This document shows positions 1 to 6,655 of a stretch of DNA of 12,348 nucleotides, in pieces; within the stretch, counting starts at the first letter, position 1; each line of letters begins with the position of its first letter. Source of the DNA: an uncultured Roseburia sp. (GTDB taxonomy: Bacteria > Bacillota_A > Clostridia > Lachnospirales > Lachnospiraceae); assembly GCA_900753715.1 (NCBI GenBank), contig CAAEAE010000006.1, positions 1-12,348 on the forward strand, read 5' to 3'. The notes under the pieces are model-generated. The model was not told where the DNA came from. It saw only the letters and a program-made list of their open reading frames with translations, and ran no database searches. The position numbers were made by a program, and so were the translations under genes.

Positions 1-3
1 AGA

Positions 4-26
4 CTTACCACTTTTCTTACCACTTT
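4..26. repeat. Short tandem direct repeat at window edge
   Basis: The 11-mer CTTACCACTTT occurs at 4-14 and again at 16-26, a period of 12. Only two copies are visible, and the left edge of the window cuts the context, so a longer array to the left cannot be excluded. The stop codon of the small ORF at 17-133 lies in the second copy. No function can be assigned. Confidence 0.4.
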
Positions 27-133
27 GAATCACGGTTTTGTGATATTTTGCGATACTTTACGAGGTTTTCTCTGTAAACATCAAATGCCTTTAATCCCTT
101 ATAAATCAAGCATTCCCTCCACTTTCCAGTCAT
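17..133 (-). CDS. Questionable 38-aa small ORF overlapping the rlmI stop
   Basis: A 38-codon frame starts with an ATG that shares a base with the rlmI stop codon (TAATG) and ends at TAA (17-19). The product is basic and polar, beginning MTGKWRECLIYKG and ending NRDSKW. It has no membrane segment and no motif I recognise. The TAATG junction is typical of translational coupling, but there is only a weak purine stretch upstream and nothing confirms expression. It could equally be non-coding sequence, for instance part of an intergenic repeat family. The rest of the stretch left of rlmI holds only a weak ATCAC/GTGAT hairpin (29-44) without a U tract, so it is not a convincing terminator. Confidence 0.2.
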   Translation of the reverse strand: MTGKWRECLIYKGLKAFDVYRENLVKYRKISQNRDSKW

Positions 134-1335
134 TACTTCTCATCCACCACCTGAAAAATGTAGAATTTCAAATAGTACGATTCATCCGCCGCCCATAAAA
201 TCGGATGATCCGGAGCCTGGGTACGGAATTCCACCTGACGCAGACGCTTATGCACATTACGGGCCGCCTGTCCGATCGTTTCAGTAAACAGCTCGTAGGT
301 CATGAAGTGGGAGCAGGAACAGGTTGCAAGGAAACCACCATCTTTCACAAGCTTCATGCCGCGCAGATTAATTTCACGATATCCTTTGATGGCATTTTTC
401 ACAGAGTTTCTTGACTTCGTAAATGCCGGTGGATCCAGAATCACTACATCGTATTTCTCTCCCTGCTTTTCCAACTCGGGCAGAAGCTCGAATACATCAC
501 GGCAGATAAATTTCGCCCTATCCTGCACACCGTTCAGTTCTGCGTTTTTCACAGCCTGTGCAACAGCAAGCTCCGATGCATCCACACCGGTAACCTCTCT
601 TGCTCCGGCAACTGCCGCATTCAGCGCAAAGGATCCGGTATGGGTAAAGCAGTCGAGGACTCTGGCATCTTTGCACAGCTTCTGAATTTCCAGACGATTG
701 TATTTCTGATCAAGGAAAAATCCGGTCTTCTGTCCGTCCTTTACATCAACAAGATACTTCACGCCATTTTCCTCGATCTGTACGTTGGTGTCGAACTCCT
801 CGGAGAGAAAGCCCTTGATCCGTTCCATACCTTCATTGAGCCGTACCTTCGCATCACTCCGCTCATAGACACCGCGGATCTCGATGCCGTCCTTACGAAG
901 CTCCTCCTTCAGCAGATCGACAATTTCCAGCTTAAACCGGTCAATTCCAAGTGCCAGTGACTCTACCACCAGCACATCTGAAAACTTGTCAATCACAAGT
1001 CCCGGTAAAAAATCTGCCTCACCGAAAATCACACGGCAGCTTCCGGTATCGACAGTTTTCTTCCGATATTCCCATGCAGTCTTCACGCGTTCCCTTAAAA
1101 ATTCGTGGTCGATTTCCTGATGGACATTTCTCGTCATCAGACGGATGCGGATCCTGGAATTCTGATTAATGAAGCCTCTTCCCATCGGATAGCCATCAAA
1201 ATCATGTACAGTCACGATGCTTCCATTCTCAAATCTTCCGGTAATGCTCTCAATTTCATTATCAAAAACCCACATGCCGCCGGCTTTCAATGTCCGGCCT
1301 TCGCCCTTTTTCAAAGTTACTATGGTTTCACTCAT
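133..1335 (-). CDS. rlmI: RlmI-type class I SAM-dependent 23S rRNA cytosine methyltransferase
   Basis: This is probably a cytosolic enzyme that methylates C5 of a 23S rRNA cytosine (C1962 in the E. coli RlmI family). The N-terminal part, residues 1-75, has the look of a PUA RNA-binding domain, with the typical GEGRTLKAGGMWVFDNEI region. The Rossmann methyltransferase core carries GQKTGFFLDQ (201-210), the SAM-binding LDCFTHTGSF (227-236), an acidic VTGVDAS strand end (248-254), DPPAF (301-305) and CSCSHF (339-344), which supplies the likely catalytic cysteine. The length of 400 aa is close to the 396 aa of E. coli RlmI. The ATG has a good GGGAG site 8 bases upstream. It lies 48 bases after the GH31 gene and may be cotranscribed, but its role is housekeeping and unrelated to the sugar genes. 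The family is clear; the exact rRNA position is inferred. Confidence 0.9.
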   Translation of the reverse strand: MSETIVTLKKGEGRTLKAGGMWVFDNEIESITGRFENGSIVTVHDFDGYPMGRGFINQNSRIRIRLMTRNVHQEIDHEFLRERVKTAWEYRKKTVDTGSCRVIFGEADFLPGLVIDKFSDVLVVESLALGIDRFKLEIVDLLKEELRKDGIEIRGVYERSDAKVRLNEGMERIKGFLSEEFDTNVQIEENGVKYLVDVKDGQKTGFFLDQKYNRLEIQKLCKDARVLDCFTHTGSFALNAAVAGAREVTGVDASELAVAQAVKNAELNGVQDRAKFICRDVFELLPELEKQGEKYDVVILDPPAFTKSRNSVKNAIKGYREINLRGMKLVKDGGFLATCSCSHFMTYELFTETIGQAARNVHKRLRQVEFRTQAPDHPILWAADESYYLKFYIFQVVDEK

Positions 1336-1383
1336 TGCATCAACTCCCTTCCACTGACAAAATCTGTTGCCAGCCTTTCGCTT

Positions 1384-3378
1384 TTAGCAGCTTAACATAC
1401 GGATATGGGATTCGATCGTGAAGTCTTTCGTTTCGCCATCATCCAGATAGTACTCGTACGGTTTGATCTCTTCTCCAAAGGAATACAGCGTCAGGTCTTC
1501 AAAATCAACATCTTCGACACACTTTCCGCCTTTTGCCACCGGGAACAGATATCCTTCCCTTAGGAAAACATGCACAGTTCCCATCGGCATTTCCACATAG
1601 GAAAAGCCTTTTTCGTACACTTTTCCCTCTTCCACAATACCATTTTTAAAAATGAGCTGCTTCATTCTTTCCGGGAAATATACGACTCTGCCCGACATAT
1701 TCTGCTCGCAGACCGGTGCCACCATGACATTTTCTCCGATAAAAAGCTGATCCTCCACCTGTCCTGCCAGTGCATCCTCACCATAAAGGAACGCTAACGG
1801 ATTAAACATCATCGTATTACGCAATGCTGCCTTCATATATTCGCTGTAAATATATGGAAGAATCTGATAACGCACACCGATTACATCCGCAAATTTCTCT
1901 ACATGGGAGAAACGGTATACCTCCTGTCTTCTGGTTCCCCTTGCCGAATGATTCCGTAAAAGTGGTGTAAACACCGCAAATTCCAGCCAACGTAACACCA
2001 GATCTTCGGTTGCATCTGCACCAAATCCACCGACATCCGCTCCTGTATATAAAAAACCGCACATATTTAAAGAAGGCATCATTTTCACATTCATTTTCAG
2101 ATGGGACCACCATGAAGCATTGTCTCCCTGCCAGATTCCTCCAAACCGGTGCATTCCAATATAAGATGCTCTGGAAAACAACAGAATTCTCTTTTCCGGC
2201 ACGTAACGTTCAAACGCCTCCGAGGCTGATCTCGTCATATAATAGCCAAACAGGTTATGTACCTGATCGTGACGGTAACGTTTTCCTTTATAATTATGAT
2301 AAAACGATGCATAGTCCTCCGGATTATTACAGATGCTTCCAATCATTCCTGTCATTTCGAAAAAGGTATTCACGTCAAGGTTCATCTTCTTATAGTCTTC
2401 CATTTTCTCAAAGACCTCTTTCAGATGCTTTTCGGAATAAAAAATCGCCGGTTCATTCATATCGTTCCAGAAGCCGTCAATTCCCTTGTCGATCAGAATC
2501 CGGTACTTATCACCAAACCACTGTCTTGCCTTGTCATCAAGCATATCCGGAAAGCAGCATTTCCCGGGCCATACCCCGATAATGAAATCTTCTCCGTTTT
2601 CATCCTTGCAGAAGTATCCGTTCGCTTTGCCTTCTTCGTAGACATCATAGCCATCTTCCTTTTTCACTCCACCATCAATAATCGGAATGAGATGGATATT
2701 CTCTTTCTTCATTTCTTCGACAAGCTCTTCAAAATCGGCGAAGCTGTCCCGGTTAATCGTGAAGTCCTTATACCGTTCCATATAATCAATGTCCAGATAG
2801 ATACTGTCGATGGGAATGTTATGCTTTTTATATTCCGCCGCCACCTCACGCACTTCATCCGCTGTATCATAGCTCCACCGGCTCTGCCCATAACCAAATG
2901 CCCAGCGGGGTGCAATATAGCTTCTTCCGATCAGTTCACGGAATTCCTTCACCACATTGCTGTAGGAAGCTGCCTCAATCAGATAAATTTTATAGTTCTC
3001 CTCTTCCATGGAAATGCAAAGATCATCAATATCGGTATAACCAATATCAAAGGTCACCCTGCCCGGCGTATCCACAAACAAGCCATAGGTTTCATGCACT
3101 CCGTCACCCACCATAATGAAGTTGTGTGCTCCATACAGGGAATTGGTATTCTCACAGTGATTCGGATTATCGCTGCAATTGCTGATGTAACGCCAGCCCC
3201 TCTTATTGATGCCACGCACATTTTCTCCAAGCCCGTACACGATTTCATCCTCTTTCAAGGAATAATGAAAACCGTCTTCTTTTTTCTGAAAAACACCATC
3301 GCTCCATGCAGAGGATGCGAGCTCCTTTACCACAGCATCTGTTTCAATCGGTTCTCCAAAGATATATTTCCTTACCAT
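1384..3378 (-). CDS. GH31 family cytosolic alpha-glucosidase
   Basis: This predicted retaining exo-alpha-glucosidase releases glucose from short alpha-linked oligosaccharides such as isomaltose or maltose. It is 664 aa with no signal peptide, so it acts in the cytosol. The N-terminal beta-sandwich (about 1-155) has YGLGENVRGINKRG. The (beta/alpha)8 barrel shows QSRWSY (165-170), DIDYM (196-200) and WNDMNEP (304-310), with Asp306 as nucleophile. GIWQGDN (414-420) gives Asp419 as probable acid/base, and RNHS (475-478) follows. From memory it closely matches the 663-aa GH31 enzyme of Blautia (Ruminococcus) obeum, including the QSRW segment whose Trp affects the isomaltose/maltose choice. The ATG follows a purine-rich AGGGACAGGA. 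It begins 15 bases after the stop of a dead ABC permease, as expected for the last gene of a lost importer operon. It lacks the motif pattern I associate with sulfoquinovosidases. Confidence 0.93.
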   Translation of the reverse strand: MVRKYIFGEPIETDAVVKELASSAWSDGVFQKKEDGFHYSLKEDEIVYGLGENVRGINKRGWRYISNCSDNPNHCENTNSLYGAHNFIMVGDGVHETYGLFVDTPGRVTFDIGYTDIDDLCISMEEENYKIYLIEAASYSNVVKEFRELIGRSYIAPRWAFGYGQSRWSYDTADEVREVAAEYKKHNIPIDSIYLDIDYMERYKDFTINRDSFADFEELVEEMKKENIHLIPIIDGGVKKEDGYDVYEEGKANGYFCKDENGEDFIIGVWPGKCCFPDMLDDKARQWFGDKYRILIDKGIDGFWNDMNEPAIFYSEKHLKEVFEKMEDYKKMNLDVNTFFEMTGMIGSICNNPEDYASFYHNYKGKRYRHDQVHNLFGYYMTRSASEAFERYVPEKRILLFSRASYIGMHRFGGIWQGDNASWWSHLKMNVKMMPSLNMCGFLYTGADVGGFGADATEDLVLRWLEFAVFTPLLRNHSARGTRRQEVYRFSHVEKFADVIGVRYQILPYIYSEYMKAALRNTMMFNPLAFLYGEDALAGQVEDQLFIGENVMVAPVCEQNMSGRVVYFPERMKQLIFKNGIVEEGKVYEKGFSYVEMPMGTVHVFLREGYLFPVAKGGKCVEDVDFEDLTLYSFGEEIKPYEYYLDDGETKDFTIESHIRMLSC

Positions 3379-3393
3379 CGTTCCTGTCCCTGA

Positions 3394-3558
3394 CTAGCCT
3401 TTCACTCCGCCAGCCATCAATCCTTCCTTAAAGTATTTTTGTGCAAGAGTATAAATTATAATAATCGGTATCATAGAAAGCAGACTACCTGCCATTAAAA
3501 TATTATACTCTGTTCAATACTGCCCGTTCAAGCTGTTTAATGCCAGGGTCAGTGTCAT
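3394..3558 (-). pseudogene. C-terminal remnant of a MalG-type sugar ABC permease with an in-frame TGA
   Basis: Translating minus-strand codons from 3558 gives MTLTLALNSLNGQY, then TGA (3514-3516), then TEYNILMAGSLLSM, a hydrophobic IPIIIIYTLAQKYF, and the tail KEGLMAGGVKG followed by TAG. This is the last transmembrane helix and the standard C-terminal tail of a carbohydrate ABC permease; the intact permease at 9976-10830 ends with the similar GLTAGAVKG. Such proteins usually have QYWTEYN here, so the TGA most likely replaces a TGG Trp codon. No start codon, EAA loop or earlier helices are present, and upstream codons to about 3600 no longer look like the family. The fragment covers roughly the last fifth of a 280-aa protein. 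It is a decayed relic whose operon partner was probably the GH31 gene immediately downstream. Confidence 0.85.
3502..3531 (-). promoter_or_regulatory. Candidate sigma-70/sigma-A promoter inside the dead permease, ahead of GH31
   Basis: On the minus strand TTGAAC (3526-3531) is followed 18 bases later by a perfect TATAAT (3502-3507). Initiation near 3495 would leave a leader of about 115 bases before the GH31 ATG. The -35 matches consensus at 4 of 6 positions and the spacing is one longer than ideal. The TATAAT also encodes the conserved Tyr-Asn of the permease tail, so it may be fortuitous. It becomes plausible as a working promoter because the original operon promoter is gone and a terminator-like hairpin lies just upstream. 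Confidence 0.35.
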
Positions 3559-3563
3559 TATTG

Positions 3564-3602
3564 AAAAAGCTTGATCATATGGAAAAGAAGATCTATGATT
3601 AA
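3564..3602 (-). terminator. Weak intrinsic terminator after the aldolase gene
   Basis: In the minus-strand RNA the arms TTAATCATA (3594-3602) and TATGATCAA (3571-3579) pair in 8 of 9 positions around a 14-base loop. They are followed by GC and then five U (3564-3568). The stem is almost all A/U, so termination would be weak. Its position, 25 bases after the aldolase stop and just before the permease remnant, fits the end of the GRE operon. Confidence 0.35.
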
Positions 3603-3627
3603 TATTTTTTAAACACCATTTTATTTA

Positions 3628-4506
3628 TTACCCATTTATATGATACGACAAAGCTCTTCCATCACTTGAAAATAATTTCATTTTTTTGACTGTCTCCTGT
3701 TTAACAGCCTCGACTGCAGCCGGAATCAAGTCAATAATCCCTTTTTTCACACTACTAAATTTTTTTAATTCTGCTTCTACCGCCGCAACATTTATATCTG
3801 TAAAAATATTAACCTTACTGATTCCCTCCTGTATTGCCCTCTTAAAATCTGCATCTGTCAGGCCGGAACCTCCGTGCAGCACTAATGGAATATCAACTGT
3901 ATTTGCGATTGTTCTGATTCTTTCAAAATCCAATTTTGGAGGAAGGGTATAGGCACCATGCGCTGTACCCACTGCGATTGCAAGCGCATCTACACCTGTT
4001 TTCTCCACAAAATCCTTTGCCATTTTAGGATCTGTATAATATTTTTCAGGATTCTCATCTCCCGACTCTCCTTCAGCAGATCCTTCATTATCACCTACAT
4101 GCCCCAATTCCGCCTCAATGGTTGCACCATATGAATGTGCTATATCTGCCATTTCTTTTACCTTTTTTACATTATCTTCATAGGAATCTGTTGAGCAGTC
4201 ATACATAATGGAAGAAAATCCTAATTCCAGTGCCTTTAAACAAGTTTCCTTCTTTAAACCATGATCCAAGTGTACTACAACTGGAACATCTGCCTTTTTT
4301 GCCATGGGAATTAAATAATATGAGACCTCTTCTAACGGTCCATACGGAAATAACACTTCCGCAGTACCAATAATCACCGGAGCTCTCATACTCTCTGCTG
4401 CTCCCATGATACCTCTGGCCAATTCCAAATTAACTGCATTGAACAATCCTACCGCATATTTATTTTTTTTTGCCGGGAACAGAACATCATTCATATTTAC
4501 TAACAT
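3628..4506 (-). CDS. Class II ketose-(bis)phosphate aldolase, fructose/tagatose-bisphosphate aldolase family
   Basis: This predicted zinc-dependent cytosolic aldolase cleaves a phosphorylated ketose to dihydroxyacetone phosphate plus an aldehyde. HLDHG (79-83) gives the catalytic Asp81 and zinc ligand His82. TAHG (181-184) and HGGSG (211-215) give His183 and His211, the latter in the phosphate-binding loop. An acidic loop, residues 137-160 and ending YYTDP, sits where tagatose-bisphosphate aldolases of the GatY/KbaY type have theirs, and NIFTDIN (233-239) is also typical. The length of 292 aa is normal for the family. The ATG has AGGAGAG six bases upstream. It is the last gene of the operon, 23 bases after the PfkB kinase, and a kinase/aldolase pair implies that a ketose or deoxyketose is phosphorylated and then split. 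The family includes IolJ, so the substrate need not be fructose or tagatose. It is not the FsaA-type aldolase used with the E. coli GREs. Confidence 0.88.
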   Translation of the reverse strand: MLVNMNDVLFPAKKNKYAVGLFNAVNLELARGIMGAAESMRAPVIIGTAEVLFPYGPLEEVSYYLIPMAKKADVPVVVHLDHGLKKETCLKALELGFSSIMYDCSTDSYEDNVKKVKEMADIAHSYGATIEAELGHVGDNEGSAEGESGDENPEKYYTDPKMAKDFVEKTGVDALAIAVGTAHGAYTLPPKLDFERIRTIANTVDIPLVLHGGSGLTDADFKRAIQEGISKVNIFTDINVAAVEAELKKFSSVKKGIIDLIPAAVEAVKQETVKKMKLFSSDGRALSYHING

Positions 4507-4529
4507 CTATTACTCTCCTCATATAATTT

Positions 4530-5660
4530 TCAGACATTTCCGGGTACTTTAACCCATCCTTCTTTTATTTTTTTCTGCAATTCACTAAAAGACTTTAAAC
4601 CGCTCAGTGCATCATACTCTGTTACACAAGATGCACCGGTTGCTGTGGAAAGCTGCATACATTCTTCGATCGTATAACCTCCAAGCATGGCTGTCAAAAA
4701 AGCCGCAATACTTGTATCCCCGGCTCCGGTTCCTGACAATACTCGCTCTGGTATATAGCTTTTTTCAAACCCCTCTTTATCTGCCCATCTATTTATATTA
4801 AGCTCTGCTTTTTTTCCCACTTTCATAAGTGTATTCCTGCCTGCAGTTCGATAATATATACCTGGAGTGCCGCACTTGATCAATAATACCTTTGCACCAA
4901 AGTCCATACACTGTTTGGCAAGTGGCTTAATATCCTTTTCAATATCCAATATTTCTGTAATATCCTGGCTTCCAGCACGTTTCTGCCAGTCGGCAAATCG
5001 TTCCTTATCCAGCATATAACAAAGTTCCTCTGCACTTGGCATAAAGAAATCAACATACGGAATGACTTTCTCCAAAATTTGTTTCCAATCTATATGTCCG
5101 ACATCGGCAGCAGAATCCACTGCAGCCATATCCAAAGAGGTAGCTGCACCAGTGTCCTTGACTTTTATCATAAGCTTTTGCAGTTCTTCTCCATGATGTT
5201 CATACATCTTCTTCATCAATGGCGGATAGCCAAAGTGGAACAAAGAAGCGTTTTCCAGTTCTTTCTGTGGAACATCATCTGCCTGAAAGGTATCATTTGC
5301 ACCTGGATTATGTAAAAAAATACGGTCAATTCCCGGAACAGCAAGAATAACGGAATAAGAAGTAGATTCTCCCTCCATAACCAGCATCCCCTTTTCCGCT
5401 TTATATTCTTTCAGAATATTATGGATCATATCACCAAAGGCATCCTTGCCTATTTTTCCCATAAGAGTGACATCCGCACCTAATATTTTCATAGCAAGAC
5501 CCGTATTAGCTACAGAACCGCCTGTATGTACATCAACTCCCTTCATTTGTATCAATTTTCCCGGTTGCAAGATGCTGCTCATTGTTTTTTTACCAGCCTT
5601 CGAAAAAACAGGTGTAATGTCCAAGCATATATGCCCAGCTGCAATCACTTTTTTTCCCAT
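4530..5660 (-). CDS. PfkB/ribokinase-family sugar kinase, unusually long
   Basis: This ATP-dependent carbohydrate kinase probably phosphorylates the sugar or deoxysugar used by the adjacent aldolase. Numbering from the ATG at 5660, it has VIAAGHICLD (5-14), the substrate-binding Gly-Gly of TGGSVANTG (46-54), NPGAND (118-123), PSAEE (208-212) and the anion-hole signature GTGAGD (310-315) with Asp315 as catalytic base. At 376 aa it is longer than the usual 300-330. The extra residues lie mainly at about 215-250 and 275-305. A GTG three codons upstream is in frame, but the ATG is preferred because AAGGTGG lies 5-8 bases before it. The substrate is not readable from the sequence. Close functional analogues could be 1-phosphofructokinase, tagatose-6-phosphate kinase or IolC-like 5-dehydro-2-deoxygluconokinase. 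Confidence 0.88.
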   Translation of the reverse strand: MGKKVIAAGHICLDITPVFSKAGKKTMSSILQPGKLIQMKGVDVHTGGSVANTGLAMKILGADVTLMGKIGKDAFGDMIHNILKEYKAEKGMLVMEGESTSYSVILAVPGIDRIFLHNPGANDTFQADDVPQKELENASLFHFGYPPLMKKMYEHHGEELQKLMIKVKDTGAATSLDMAAVDSAADVGHIDWKQILEKVIPYVDFFMPSAEELCYMLDKERFADWQKRAGSQDITEILDIEKDIKPLAKQCMDFGAKVLLIKCGTPGIYYRTAGRNTLMKVGKKAELNINRWADKEGFEKSYIPERVLSGTGAGDTSIAAFLTAMLGGYTIEECMQLSTATGASCVTEYDALSGLKSFSELQKKIKEGWVKVPGNV

Positions 5661-5713
5661 ATCATCCACCTTGCCTTATGCATTATTTTCTCTTATATAC
5701 AGAGAATATACCC

Positions 5714-6607
5714 TTAACAATAATTGATTACCTGAAATCCCTGTGCTTCTAATTTTTTCTGTAAAACTTGTGATGTCTGTTTATCCATTGGCATAAAGTT
5801 CTGAACACTTTTGCCCAGCATTTTATATTTATGTTCCCCATAAGAATGATAAGGAATCAACTCTATCCTCTGGATGTTGTCCGCATGTTGTAAATACCTG
5901 CAGTAAGCTTCTATTTCCTTGTCAGAGTCATTAACATTTTTAATGCATGGAATACGAACCCATATAGGAGAATTTTTCTTTAATTTGTTTAAATTTGTAA
6001 GTATTCGTCCATTATCCACACCTGTAAACTTTTGGTGCTGATTACAATCCATGCTCTTTAGATCATATAAAAATAAATCTGTGTATGGTAAAATCCTTTG
6101 AAAATATTCCCATGGTATATTACCTGCTGTATCCACAGCAGTACTGACTTCCATTGCTTTACATTTCTTTAATAACTCTTCTAAAAAATCAATTTGTAGC
6201 ATAGCTTCACCGCCTGAAAATGTGACGCCGCCTCCAGAGTTATTGTACAGATGAGTATCCTTCATAACTTCTTCCATAACATCCTCATCTGTATATTTTT
6301 GTCCTATAATCTCTAATGCCCTTGAATAACATACTTCTGCACATTTTCCACAATTTGTACAAATATCATATAAATGTATCAACTGGCCATTTGCAATCCG
6401 GCGTGCCTTTCTTTCACAGATATCTACACATGCACCACATCCAATACACTTTTTTTCATGAAACATTAATTCAGGAATGGCACTCTGCGATTCTGGATTA
6501 TGACACCATGCACATTTTAAATTACATCCCTTGAAAAATACCGTTGTACGTATGCCAGGACCATCATGAATAGAAAAATGCTGTATGTTAAATATTGTTC
6601 CCTGCAT
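5714..6607 (-). CDS. Glycyl radical enzyme activating protein (radical SAM)
   Basis: It uses SAM and a reduced [4Fe-4S] cluster to install the glycyl radical on the neighbouring GRE. The signature CNLKCAWC gives Cys28, Cys32 and Cys35 for the radical SAM cluster. It is preceded by the DGPGIRTTVFFKG segment typical of GRE activases. Two ferredoxin-type clusters follow: Cys54, 57, 60, 64 (CIGCGACVDIC) and Cys83, 86, 89, 93 (CTNCGKCAEVC). SGGEAM (131-136) is the SAM amino-group site. The 297-aa length and the two extra clusters match activases of dehydratase/C-O or C-S lyase type GREs, not the short PflA type without extra clusters. It lies 48 bases downstream of its predicted partner GRE. The start is supported by GGGA about 8 bases upstream, though the site is weak. 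Confidence 0.95.
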   Translation of the reverse strand: MQGTIFNIQHFSIHDGPGIRTTVFFKGCNLKCAWCHNPESQSAIPELMFHEKKCIGCGACVDICERKARRIANGQLIHLYDICTNCGKCAEVCYSRALEIIGQKYTDEDVMEEVMKDTHLYNNSGGGVTFSGGEAMLQIDFLEELLKKCKAMEVSTAVDTAGNIPWEYFQRILPYTDLFLYDLKSMDCNQHQKFTGVDNGRILTNLNKLKKNSPIWVRIPCIKNVNDSDKEIEAYCRYLQHADNIQRIELIPYHSYGEHKYKMLGKSVQNFMPMDKQTSQVLQKKLEAQGFQVINYC

Positions 6608-6655
6608 CCACTATATCCCATACTTTCCTAGTTTATATAAAACCGATTTTCATCA

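Noticed and set aside
4..26. Start of a CRISPR or minisatellite array at the left edge
   Set aside because: There are only two 11-base copies with a one-base spacer; the repeat length and spacing do not suit CRISPR, and the context is cut off.
1384..3378. GH31 as sulfoquinovosidase, linking the locus to sulfosugar breakdown
   Set aside because: The protein has the standard alpha-glucosidase signature WNDMNEP and the close overall pattern of the Blautia obeum alpha-glucosidase, and it is separated from the GRE operon by a relic junction. A sulfonate substrate for the GRE itself stays possible.
2257..3393. Long open frame on the plus strand opposite GH31
   Set aside because: It is the antisense shadow of a gene with complete GH31 catalytic motifs, and its hydrophobic, His/Ile-rich translation has no recognisable domain. 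The other plus-strand frames in the window are shadows in the same way.
3514..3516. TGA as selenocysteine or programmed readthrough in the permease
   Set aside because: The frame lacks the start and at least three quarters of the gene, and no selenocysteine insertion element is evident. A nonsense mutation in a relic is simpler.
5688..5706. Hairpin TTCTCT/AGAGAA between activase and kinase genes
   Set aside because: It has only six mostly A/U pairs, no U tract, and normal operon spacing; chance or a trivial structure.
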